Part shown: in pieces, positions 29,105 to 38,442 of the stretch | Position numbering within the stretch: position 1 is the stretch's first letter | Layout of the letters: every line of letters starts with the position of its first letter | Assembly (NCBI GenBank): GCA_014843695.1 | Contig: CM026400.1 | Span: forward strand, 15,210,653-15,274,652 | Direction: 5' to 3' | DNA: 64,000 nucleotides | From: Archivesica marissinica | Lineage: Eukaryota > Mollusca > Bivalvia > Venerida > Vesicomyidae | Notes under the pieces: model-generated | What the model was told of the DNA's origin: nothing | What the model saw: the letters and a program-made list of their open reading frames with translations, nothing else | Database searches by the model: none | Program-made: the position numbers and the translations under genes

Positions 29105-31495
29105 TTACACATAGTACACAACCTTGTCAGTGTTTGGTACTGCCGTCAATGGGACCACCCATTCTCCATACCGGTCCGGTGGCTTCCTTTGGCGCACCGG
29201 ATGACGGGTCGGTTCAGGAGTTTGGTCATTGCCAGCAGGGACGACCACAGGTTGGTCTATTATGGACTCTAAATGTGAGACAGATCTCTGTACTGATGGT
29301 TCCGAGGTGGTGTTATCAGATATATCATGAATCTGTGAAGATTCAGGTATCGCACTACCGGTACCAGGTGAACTGGGTACAGAGGGTTCTGAGCTCGATG
29401 TCGCAGAGTTAGATCTGGTCGAGTGTTGCACTCCTGGATTGTTCTCGACGATACGGCTAGGAATATGGGTTGGACTATCAGTAGTCGCAGGAACCGTCCT
29501 AGGTATCGTCGGAGGCAGCAATCCAGGGTGATTATGCTTTCGCAAAGCTGGAGGTCTGTATAGTTTGACGCTTTCGCCTTCGCTATCTAAATCAGAACTA
29601 TCAGATTGGATTGCGTGAGGTACATGTACTGGTGGTGTCTTGAGATTGGTTCTGGCCAACTCCTTGCGGATAGGGCCTATCTCAGAGTCTACACTTACAT
29701 CCACCGTCGGTGTATCTCTGGGTACACAATTGAATGACAGGAGCATATTCCTATGCAACGTCCGGATTGGTCCTTTGCCATTCTCAAGTTGTACACGGAA
29801 TACTGGTATGTCGGAGTTCGGCATAGCTAGCACAACATAAGGGTCGCGATCCCATCTGTCTGCTAGCTTATGTGTCCCCTTGATACCGACTTTCTTTACA
29901 AGTACACGGTCTCCAACTTCTATCTTGGACTCACGAACTTTACAGTTGTACCTGTCCTTGTTCTTGGCAGCCTGCCTGCCAGCTTCATTGGCAGCTGCCC
30001 TATATGCATATTCTAGCCGGTTCTTTAGTTTGGCTACATAGGTCGTAGGTGTAAATTCACCAATGTCTTGTGGATCTGTGCCTAAGTAGGCATCGACAGA
30101 AAGTCGAGGATGCCACCCAAACATTAAATAGTGTGGTGAAAAACCGGTTGCGTCACTCTTGGTACCATTGTATGCCTGAACAAGAGGGGCAATATACGAT
30201 TTCCAGTCGCTCTTTTGGTGTTCCTCTAAGGTACCAAGCATGCGCAGAAGAGTGCCGTTGAATCGTTCTGCTGAACCATTACCCATAGGGTGGTACGGCG
30301 ATGTACGGCTTTTACGAATGCCCGTGAGCTTACACAGTTCCTGTATAGTCCTACTAAGACAATTTCGACCTTGGTCACTGTGAAGTCGCTCGGGAAAACC
30401 ATAAAACCGGAAATAATGGTCATACAAGGCCTTGGCAGTGGTTTGTGCAGTCTGGTTGCGACATGACACTGCTTGAGCATATCTGGTGAAGTGATCCACT
30501 ATAACCAGTATGTTTTCCACACCACCTTTGCTAGGTTCGAGCTTTAAAAAGTCGATGCACACTAGCTCCATAGGTCTAGAGGTAAAAATTGGTACAAGCT
30601 CGGCGAAAGGTTTGACAGGGGTCTTCCGTCTAATACATGAGCTACAATTGGTGATGTACTTGTTAACATCCTCTTCCAACCCAGGCCAGTAAAACCGTTG
30701 TCTGGCCAGCCAAAGGGTCTTTTCCTTGCCCTGGTGACCAGCATCGTCATGAATACCCTTCAAGGCAACAGTCCTGTGGGATTCAGGTAAAACAAGTTGA
30801 CGAACTGACTGGCCGTCCAAGAAAGCGGTTCTGTACAGAATTCCCTCATCGAGATGAAGTCTGTTCCATTCTCGGAGAAAACGCTGTACAGCTTTTGACT
30901 CGGACCCTCTCCCTCTGGGAAGAAAACCGCTTTCGAGGAGGTCAATCACCCTTAAAATGGTAAAATCATTCAATTGCTCAGCTTTCCAGTCAATCTTGTT
31001 AACATGTTCAGATTCAAACATCTCCTCATCGGCCGAATGAGGAGCTGCCGAATCTGATAAACAGTCGACAAGTGGTGTAGCATTTACAGCACCTTGAAAA
31101 ATCGCTTTCATTTCGTCTTGAAAAACGTATCGACGAGATAATCCATCTGCGTCTCCGTTTTGGCTGCCACTACGGTATTCAATATAAAAATTGTAATTGG
31201 CTAATTCTGCTAGCCAACGGTGGCCTGTTGCATCAACCTTTGCAGAGGTTTTGACATAGGTTAAGGGATTGCTGTCAGTAACCACCTTAAAGTCATTCCC
31301 ACACAAGTAGTCATGGAATTTATCTGTTATACTCCACGTAAGGGCTAGAAATTCCATCTTGTGGGCGGGATAATTCCTCTCACTGGGTCTCAAACTTCGG
31401 GATGCGTATGCAATAACACACTCCTTCCCGTCTTGGACCTGGTACAATACTGCTCCTAATCCAAGGGAGGATGCATCCGTGTGCATAATAAAAGG
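29105..31495 (-). pseudogene. Ty3/gypsy retrotransposon pol, 5'-truncated (RNase H + integrase)
   Basis: An open 793-residue frame (from ATG at 31486; two more codons fit upstream, then a stop). RNase H: HTDASSLGLGAV (D4), KMEFLAL (E45), VVTDSNPL (D71) and GDADGLSRR. The zinc-binding domain has H246/H251 and CSSC (281-284). The integrase core has D312 (VCIDFLK), D371 (HSDQGRNC) and E407 (NGSAERFN), a D-35-E spacing. A GPY/F-like region follows (GDRVLVKKVGIKGTHKLADR), then a Ser/Pro-rich tail of about 170 residues. Gag, protease and reverse transcriptase are missing; similarity stops abruptly at about 31496. All catalytic residues present are intact and the frame is long, so the copy is young, but it cannot be autonomous. 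This is an endogenous retrotransposon remnant. Confidence 0.9.
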
Positions 31496-31653
31496 TCAGA
31501 CAATGCCTATAAGAATTCAGATTCCACAATAACGCGTAGCCTGGGTGCCAGCCAGTCTGTCGATTTTTAACTTCCGGCAAAATGACGCCTGTTTCCAGGC
31601 TAACCATAACGTAGCTTACTTACGAAGTTGATAAAGATTTATCGACCAGTGTG
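31496..31653. other. Junction sequence with a fold-back family fragment
   Basis: 31542-31605 carries TAGCCTGGGTGCCAGCCAGT, CTGTCGATTTTTAACTTCCG and GCCTGTTTCCAGGCTAACC, a degenerate TAGCCTGGG fold-back element at the breakpoint of the gypsy copy. Confidence 0.5.
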
Positions 31654-31819
31654 TGTTTTACGTTTATTTATCGTCAATACCGGTTGCCCATATGAGCGAC
31701 GCCTCCTGAAGAGATTAGTCATTTTAGATTTGTGGAGGATAGTGCAATGATACAGTCAGATACCCATTCCCGAGTCTCCTCCAGACGGATCCAGTCCAGT
31801 CCAGTAGTCCAGTGGTAAC
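31654..31819. mobile_element. SINE-C fragments in inverted arrangement
   Basis: 31654-31770 is minus-strand SINE-C (ACGTTTATTTATCGTCAATA, GCCCATATGAGCGACGCCTC, TGGAGGATAGTGCAATGATA). 31793-31819 is a + head (AGACGGATCCAGTCCAGTCC, AGTAGTCCAGTGGTAAC) cut by the CACAGGG element. Confidence 0.7.
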
Positions 31820-32285
31820 CACAGGGATTCGGCACGTTTGGGGGTACTAGTATATATATTTAAGTACAGGGATTCTACTCTGTCAGATTTCGCATCGATC
31901 AGTAAAATGGTCTTTATATTGTTCTTCAAATAAAACACAACTTTAAGCTGCATGCATGTATACTTTGCAAACAATTGCCACAGACATTGGCCATAGCAGG
32001 TCACATTTCCATACTAGGACCACAGGCACCAGACACACAAAAATATATATAAAAACCATCTTGTTACATTCTAATAATCCAATCAGAACGCTCGTTTCAA
32101 CGCGAATTGCGCCGCTTTAGAAATGTTCAAAACAAATTGAAAATTCTACGAAATCTCTTTTTGACGTACATTTTTGCCGAATAAACCTACACGTTAGTTG
32201 AAACACATTTTATTGATAATGTTATTCACAGTTAAAACTCTCCCGTCGAAGATTTTTTGTTGGTGCTGACAGAACCCGTAATTGC
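31820..32285. mobile_element. Rearranged copy of the CACAGGG element
   Basis: The left arm, CACAGGGATTCGGCACGTTT, and CAGATTTCGCATCGATCAGT match 25155-25260. TTCAAATAAAACACAACTTT to CCATACTAGGACCAC match 25321-25405 in the same direction. 32040-32280 (AATCCAATCAGAACGCTCGT to AACTCTCCCGTCGAAG) matches 25430-25600 inverted. So an internal segment has flipped. Confidence 0.7.
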
Positions 32286-32632
32286 GTAATATTTGACAGG
32301 TATAGTCACTGACGTGTATTCTTATAGGCATTGTTGGCCCGGGCTATCGCATTTTCTTGAAAAGTTGAAAATATCAAAATGTAAAAAAGGTAGTATTTAT
32401 GAAGTTATAAAGTAAGTCGGTATTTCATATTTGTTAAATGATAATCGAAGAGTTTCAGAGTTTAATTTACATGGAACATCCGCGAACAATATGCAGGGAT
32501 CAGTTTAGAGGGCGATATGGGCGAAATTGTCGCCCTAGGGACCCTAACTTCACCCTCTGGGCGCCCCACTTCTCAATAAGAAAAAATATATGTTTTGGTT
32601 TTTACTATTTTCAAACAAAATTGTGTCTAGTT
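32286..32632. other. Unique sequence plus dispersed GGGCGA repeat
   Basis: 32505-32570 (GAGGGCGATATGGGCGAAAT, TGTCGCCCTAGGGACCCTAA) is related to 11370-11420 and, inverted, to 62710-62770. No gene. Confidence 0.45.
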
Positions 32633-32640
32633 AGATACAC

Positions 32641-32738
32641 CACAGGGATTCGGCACGTTTGGGGGTACTAGTATATATATTTAAGTAAATATACTTAAAT
32701 ATATATACTAGTACCCCCAAACGTGCCGAATCCCTGTG
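32641..32738. mobile_element. 98-bp near-perfect palindromic MITE with 8-bp TSD
   Basis: Two ~47-bp arms begin CACAGGGATTCGGCACGTTT and meet in the centre at TTAAGTAAATATACTTAA. AGATACAC is present on both sides (32633-32640; 32739-32746). The 8-bp duplication points to hAT-type integration. Confidence 0.93.
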
Positions 32739-32746
32739 AGATACAC

Positions 32747-33182
32747 TGGCCCATTATAAAGCACTCCTATTCAAATGTTGTATTTAATGGTTGTACTGTG
32801 CATTTTAACCCTATTTTGCAGAAGTATATTAAAGAACACCATTTAAGGTGTTTAAGATCACGCGCTTTCTCACTTCTCCCAAAAAAACTGACCTGAATAT
32901 GGGAACGAATTATTGTTACAGAATTTCAACTACGTAAATAGATTGACCTCGGCATTTCTGGATTCCAGCTCACGTCTGTATTTCTATGCGCACACCAGTG
33001 AAAGCTTGGAACTAGTTCTCTGAAAACAATTGTACAATTTTAATACCTATAATACGAATACATAGCAGTAATTCGTATCACATAAATTTCCATTCGTCCA
33101 GAAAATCTGATCCTTATTTGAAGTTATTTCTCATTAAAACGTGCCTTGAATAAGATGTCCCAGAATGCAGAACTTTGCCGGT
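32747..33182. other. Unique sequence, no gene seen
   Basis: No frame, repeat or RNA gene recognised up to the LINE's target duplication (33183-33195). Confidence 0.4.
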
Positions 33183-33195
33183 AATTAGGGCCTAA
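33183..33195. repeat. LINE target-site duplication, left copy
   Basis: AATTAGGGCCTAA here and at 37724-37736. Confidence 0.85.
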
Positions 33196-33643
33196 TTTAG
33201 TTTAATCATATTTTATTGCATTCTTTATATTCAATGTACAATACAACTCAAATTTACAAACATGTTACAGATGAAATAAATAAGATATATGGTACAATCA
33301 TTACCAGTATGTTTATAATTATATGGAGAAGCAAAAGGGTTGGGCCACAAGTTTTAACAACATTAGTTTTGGCCCGCCCCAACATACTAGTTTGTAATTA
33401 ACAAAGAGACTGAATATAGGATAAGAGCATTACAATTAGGATACAAATTTTAGATTACAATTAAGGCGATAATAATGGATATGATAAAAAATACCAAAAA
33501 AAGAAAGAGAAGCATTAAGAAATGCAATTCGCAACTACAACACATTCCCAGTGCCACACCGTACAATACCACCAGCCAGCCAAACCCGCAGCCACACCCA
33601 GGCAAAAATCGTATCAAGAGAACAGCATAACTTTATAATATAA

Positions 33644-36600
33644 TTAGGTATGTCTGTGCTCAAAGCGCCTTGTTGATTTAATATAAGTTTGAACTTGTTT
33701 GAAAATGTACTCATTTTCTTCGTGCGTTAAACTTTCGAAACCAAACAGTAGTTTTCTTGTGCTTAAAGGGTGATGTGTACGTGTGCTTATGAATAGTAAG
33801 CGCCTTTGATTTACATAAAATAGACAACGAAATATATAGTGTTCCGCATCCTCATTTCCATTGAGCTGACACGGGCATTTTGGGTTATCGCGTAAATGGT
33901 TATTAAACAAATCGGCATTCAGGTTGCTACAAGCATTTCTAATGCGAGCATGATATATATGTTGGCAGCGGTCTCCGGATTTAAAAAATGATGGTACTAT
34001 TGGTGGCTTGAAGATTTCTTTCAGCTTTCCTTTGAATGCCGACAGGTTATTTATATTACGAGTATCAGAATCAAGTTCATTCCATAATTTTATTGATGAA
34101 GGTATAATAGATTTCGAATAAATTTCAGTACGCCTTGCTAAAGTAATAAAATCTGCACTGTTTCTTAAACTATATGGGTTTGTTTCCTCAACGGATGTTG
34201 GAAATAAGTCAGTTAAATAGCTTGGTAAGTTTTCCTGTTTTTGCTTATAGACGAATAGTAATCTTTGCATTTTTCTACGGTCATTAAGTGTAACCCAGCC
34301 AATTTCGTTAAGTAGTCTGTTGATAGATACAGATCTGGTAAGCCCCGTAACAATTCTGGCAGTTTCGTATTGAATTTGCTCTAAGGATTCCTTTTCATAT
34401 GATGTACAGCTATCCCAAACAATATAGGCATATTCTAAAATGGGTCGAAGATAGTAAATGTATATCTGATTTAAGGTATTGCGTTTTAATTTAAATTTTA
34501 ACATTCTCATTGATCCTAATGTTCTTGAAGCAGACTTAGTAATGTTTGATATATGTTTGTGCCACGTACCGTCCTCACTAAGAGTAACTCCGAGATGTTT
34601 GTGATGATTCACGAAACTTAATTGCGTGTTCTCAAACAATAAAACCGGACGATTAACATTGCATAGTGAAAGAAACATGACTTCTGTTTTTGTTGGATTA
34701 AAATTTACTAGCCATTGTTTAGACCATTTTGATAATATGTTTAGATCATGATTCAGTGTAGCCTCAATAACATTTGTATCTTTGGAAGTCATCGCCAATG
34801 AACTATCATCAGCAAATAATCTTGTTAGACTGAATAAAGATTCAGCAATGTCATTGACGTATATTAAAAATAGTAAGGGCCCCAAGACCGAACCTTGTGG
34901 AACTCCAGCATTAAGATATATTTCGTTTGAGAAAGTTGATCCAACAAAAACCTTTTGATTCCGCTCGTTTAGATAGCTAAATAACCAGTTGATTATATGT
35001 CCAGAAACGCCATACTGTCGAAGTTTAAAAAGGAGACCTCTGTGCCAAACTCGATCAAATGCCTTACTAATGTCACAGAATACAATACAAGTTGATTTAC
35101 GCTCATCAAAAGCTTTGCAAATTTGGCTATATATGTCGATCAATTGAAACACTGTAGAATGTCCTGGCAAAAATCCAGATTGATTCTTATATATTAATTC
35201 ATTCTCGTGTAAATAGTTATATAAATATTTAAACATAACTCGTTCCATTACTTTCCCTACACAACTAATTAATGAAATAGGTCGATAGTTAGATGTAATA
35301 TCGCGTGTACCCTTTTTGAAAAGTGGCATGACATTTGCACTCTTCCAAATAGCTGGATATGTCTCTTCCTGGACCGATCTATTAAACAGTATACTTAATG
35401 GGTGACATATAGTACGAGAAGTTTCTTTAAGCATACGATGGCTAATTTCATCTGGCCCGCTGGCTTTATTTACAATTAAATTTGACAAAACGTCAGTAAT
35501 GTCTTGTTCAGTAATTATTATATTTCTAATTGTTGCATCTGTTTTTTTAGTAAAAATCGGCAGATCTATTTGTGAATCGTCTATTGTTGAAATGGATGCA
35601 AAGTAGTCATTTAGAGTATTGGCTTTATCTAAATCCGAAAGAGAATACGAATTATCACTTGTTAACAATGGAGGAATCATTTCACAATTTGCAGAGTTTT
35701 CTTTTACCAGCATTTTAACTATTTTCCAATATTGTCGCGGATTAGTTGAGCTTAAATCACATAGTGTAAATTCAATATTGTTAAAAAATAATTCTTTAGT
35801 GTGCTTTTTCATATTATTTACTTTATTTCTTAATTTTTTATAACTATTCCAGTCACCCAATTTTCCGGTTCGTATTGCAGTAATTTTATGTCGGTCGCGT
35901 TGTCTAGATGTTTTCCTTATTTCTGAATTATACCATGGTTTGTCGTTTGGGCGAACTGTAACTAAACTTGTTGGAATACATGACTTTACTATGTCTAAGA
36001 ATTTATCAATAAATAGTGAAGTTGCAATATCTATATTATGGGAATAAATGAACGACCAATCAGTTGCACGTATTATATAATTAAGTGACTCAAAATCAGC
36101 CCGTTTATAATTCCACACCCTTCGTTTATAAGGATCCTTCGACTGAAAATCGACTTTAATGTAGGCAAATGTACCGAAATGATCACTAATAGCATTTTGA
36201 GTTTCAAAAGTACCTGAGTGTAATGAAGTAATGTTATTTGAAATTGCCACTGGATCTATTAAAGTTCTTGAATGTTCTATTACTCGCGTAGGTACATTAA
36301 TAATATTCACCATGTTGTTTAGTAGTAGGATGTCTTTTAGTTTATTATTGTTGTAATTCAGTTGATCCTCATTGATATCTCCGACTAAAACAATATTGTT
36401 TGATAGTTCGGACGCTCTTTCTAGGCAAGCATTAATGTTACCCCATAGATCAACTGTAGAATTTGGAGGTCGATATAAATTACAAATTAAGTATGTCTGA
36501 GAACGGTCTCTAATTTCAATCCACATTGATTCTTCCAGTATATTCTCTAGTTCAAGAATTCGTTTAGGTCTTAATTGAGACGAGGTATAAATTAATAACC

Positions 36601-37015
36601 CCACTGAATGGGCAGTGTTGTCTTTTCTAAGCATTCTATCAAATCCTTCTAAATATATATCGACGTCATTAAGATCCAACGTGAGATGGGTTTCGGTAAA
36701 GCATAGAACGTCAAAATCAAGAAAATTGTCCTCTATATATTTTAACTTGTGTCTAATGCTTCTAATATTTTGATGTAATATAGAAAAACAGTCACTATGA
36801 TTTATATCCGGCCCTGGATTTCTTTCTATATCACCAGACAGTATTAACAGCAAAAGAATTAATAAAGTACAAATAATGTTTGTAACGAATGTTTCGTAGA
36901 TATACATTGATAAAAGACAGTATGTTGGTGTAGACACGTGTATATCACATGTAATAAGTAAAACAATAGTAGCAAAAGTCAAATTGTTGGTACTTGTATA
37001 CAATAACGTATTCAA
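33644..37015 (-). CDS. LINE ORF: 2A-like peptide, APE endonuclease, reverse transcriptase
   Basis: 1123 residues, uninterrupted. Residues 1-59 are hydrophobic, ending LLILLLLILS. Residues 60-69 are SGDIERNPGP, a 2A-like ribosome-skipping motif (D-x-E-x-NPGP), which would release the leader. The AP-endonuclease domain runs ~70-300: ILHQNIRSI, VLCFTETHL, LVGDINEDQ and ISDHFG (near 278). The reverse transcriptase spans ~530-800: NYRPISLIS, FCDISKAFDRVWHRGL, AGVPQGSVLGPLLFLIYVND and the catalytic LFADDSSL (~733-738). The C-terminus has a C-x-C...H...C cluster (CPCQLNGNEDAEHYIFRC). It encodes target-primed reverse transcription. The single ORF and motif set suggest the Jockey/CR1/L2-type group; exact clade not settled. 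All visible catalytic motifs are intact. Confidence 0.93.
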   Translation of the reverse strand: MNTLLYTSTNNLTFATIVLLITCDIHVSTPTYCLLSMYIYETFVTNIICTLLILLLLILSGDIERNPGPDINHSDCFSILHQNIRSIRHKLKYIEDNFLDFDVLCFTETHLTLDLNDVDIYLEGFDRMLRKDNTAHSVGLLIYTSSQLRPKRILELENILEESMWIEIRDRSQTYLICNLYRPPNSTVDLWGNINACLERASELSNNIVLVGDINEDQLNYNNNKLKDILLLNNMVNIINVPTRVIEHSRTLIDPVAISNNITSLHSGTFETQNAISDHFGTFAYIKVDFQSKDPYKRRVWNYKRADFESLNYIIRATDWSFIYSHNIDIATSLFIDKFLDIVKSCIPTSLVTVRPNDKPWYNSEIRKTSRQRDRHKITAIRTGKLGDWNSYKKLRNKVNNMKKHTKELFFNNIEFTLCDLSSTNPRQYWKIVKMLVKENSANCEMIPPLLTSDNSYSLSDLDKANTLNDYFASISTIDDSQIDLPIFTKKTDATIRNIIITEQDITDVLSNLIVNKASGPDEISHRMLKETSRTICHPLSILFNRSVQEETYPAIWKSANVMPLFKKGTRDITSNYRPISLISCVGKVMERVMFKYLYNYLHENELIYKNQSGFLPGHSTVFQLIDIYSQICKAFDERKSTCIVFCDISKAFDRVWHRGLLFKLRQYGVSGHIINWLFSYLNERNQKVFVGSTFSNEIYLNAGVPQGSVLGPLLFLIYVNDIAESLFSLTRLFADDSSLAMTSKDTNVIEATLNHDLNILSKWSKQWLVNFNPTKTEVMFLSLCNVNRPVLLFENTQLSFVNHHKHLGVTLSEDGTWHKHISNITKSASRTLGSMRMLKFKLKRNTLNQIYIYYLRPILEYAYIVWDSCTSYEKESLEQIQYETARIVTGLTRSVSINRLLNEIGWVTLNDRRKMQRLLFVYKQKQENLPSYLTDLFPTSVEETNPYSLRNSADFITLARRTEIYSKSIIPSSIKLWNELDSDTRNINNLSAFKGKLKEIFKPPIVPSFFKSGDRCQHIYHARIRNACSNLNADLFNNHLRDNPKCPCQLNGNEDAEHYIFRCLFYVNQRRLLFISTRTHHPLSTRKLLFGFESLTHEENEYIFKQVQTYIKSTRRFEHRHT
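36809..36838 (-). other. 2A-like ribosome-skipping motif codons
   Basis: Codons for SGDIERNPGP at residues 60-69 of the LINE ORF. In known 2A peptides the bond between the last Gly and Pro is not formed and translation resumes at Pro. Confidence 0.85.
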
Positions 37016-37723
37016 TGCGAGAAACAGTTTATAAAGTCTGCTAACAATTTTCTTAAGTAAATGTAGTATTGAAGTTAAAGGATATGTATAGAAAGTGCAT
37101 AATTTAGCTATCGGCTGTCCTCTAATAATATGATACAGTCCAATACTCGATCTCCATTAGCTCAAATCATTACCCATTTGGGTAGAGTAAAACAGATTCA
37201 AAGAATGATACCGTGTATTGGACTGTGGTCACAGTAACTTGAGAAGGGGGACGAGGGAGACTGGCGTAGGATGGGCACACATGGGACACTGACAATAACA
37301 TACCATTCACAAACAACATTTCTCTAAATATACTAAGAATCGAACTAAAAGGAACTAACTAAAGTACGTTATCCTGGTAAAAAGCTATACGTATTACTGG
37401 ATGTGTAACATGTGGTTACGTAAGACTGATACATGATATAATTGTCAGCAATGATACCAATGAAAGCACAAAAAGAAAGATACAACTTGGTGCAAATGGT
37501 GGCGAAAACATACGCTATAATGAAGTTATTAATTCACCATGCTGGAAACTGAGACATAACGTGTTCACAAATTGTAATGATAGTGAACACTAACACTTTA
37601 TGATTAATCTGCAAATGGTAATAACGATTTCGTTACAACTGTATAGAGAAAATTTGAACGTTTTATTTAAGTATTAATAAAGCGGTCTTTATAAGAAAAG
37701 AGAGGTAAATATTGTGACATTTG
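37016..37723 (-). other. LINE 5' UTR
   Basis: About 708 bp between the target duplication and the ORF start. It includes an inverted repeat pair AGTCCAATAC (37138-37147) / GTATTGGACT (37214-37223), which could form a hairpin. No ORF1 is seen. Confidence 0.6.
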
Positions 37724-37736
37724 AATTAGGGCCTAA
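37724..37736. repeat. LINE target-site duplication, right copy
   Basis: AATTAGGGCCTAA, identical to 33183-33195. Confidence 0.85.
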
Positions 37737-38036
37737 GATGTTCAATGGAAGATGTACAGACGCTTAATTGTGGTCTGGAAATGGTGTCAGGTTAAACACC
37801 AACACACTTTTGTTTTTATTATAGCCTAAATAAAATTATGGTTGGTAGGTATACACCATACTTAGAGAGCTACCATTTCCACGCAAGTTTAAAAATGGCA
37901 CCCCGTATCTTAATGATTCCTACACACATAGGCCTATCAATGCCAAGCTACGTCACTGACATTCAATTTAATGTTATATAGATCTTGATATGGTCATTAT
38001 GTATACATGTAGGCCTACTTAACATCGTGTATGGCC

Positions 38037-38127
38037 CACAGAGATTCGGCACGTTTGGGGGTACTAGTATAATATATTTAAGTATATCTACTAGTACCCC
38101 CCCCCCCAAACGTCCCGAAGCCCTGTG
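38037..38127. mobile_element. 91-bp palindromic MITE, CACAGGG family
   Basis: Arms CACAGAGATTCGGCACGTTT and, inverted, ACGTCCCGAAGCCCTGTG meet around TTTAAGTATATCTACTAG. Flanks GTATGGCC and GTTGGGCC agree at 6 of 8 positions, a decayed 8-bp TSD. A C-run (11) interrupts the right arm. It lies ~300 bp upstream of the RXR start codon. Confidence 0.8.
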
Positions 38128-38423
38128 GTTGGGCCTACCTCCATTTGTAAGAACATGTTGTTCTCCAGAATATATACACGATATAGCATATGATGTGTTC
38201 CAGCAGATATAATAAATGCAAACACCTATTTAGTGGTGCAAGTTATCAGTTTATTAAAGGAGAAATAAATGAAAAGTTTTAATTTTATGCAATTGACGCG
38301 TTGCATTATGGGTGTTACGGGAGTCAGAACGAGGTAAATGTAGGTCATTGTGTATTGGTAAAGGAAATTGGCAACGTCATACCATTATTGTTTTGCCTTT
38401 TATGTGTGTACTTGTGTTAAACC

Positions 38424-38442
38424 ATGGATGACAATGCCATGG
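38424..38442 (+). CDS. RXR: RXR (retinoid X receptor, NR2B) first coding exon
   Basis: ACCATGG is a good start context. The exon encodes MDDNAM plus one base (G) and ends at a GTATGT donor (38443). That leaves phase 1, exactly what exon 2 needs: it starts with AA, so G+AA gives Glu and the protein reads MDDNAM-E-SLENSV. Invertebrate RXRs often start with a very short exon of this kind (known pattern, MD...LENS). Evidence is the phase match, donor, start context and position ~6.5 kb upstream on the same strand. No transcript was available, so an alternative first exon remains possible. Transcription start and promoter are not identified; no TATA box is clear. Confidence 0.65.

Larger units (their letters stand above)
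33196..37723 (-). mobile_element. Full-length non-LTR retrotransposon (LINE), 4.5 kb
   Basis: Bounded by 13-bp direct repeats AATTAGGGCCTAA. On the minus strand: ~708 bp of 5' UTR, one long ORF (37015-33644), a ~450-bp 3' UTR, ending ATAAAATATGATTAAACTAA without a long poly(A). A second copy of the 3' end is at 15594-15720. Both ends plus the target duplication indicate complete, recent insertion. Confidence 0.88.

Noticed and set aside
32505..32570. Coding exon (ICRDQFRGRYGRNCRPRDPN)
   Set aside because: The same segment recurs in two other non-coding places, so it is a dispersed repeat.
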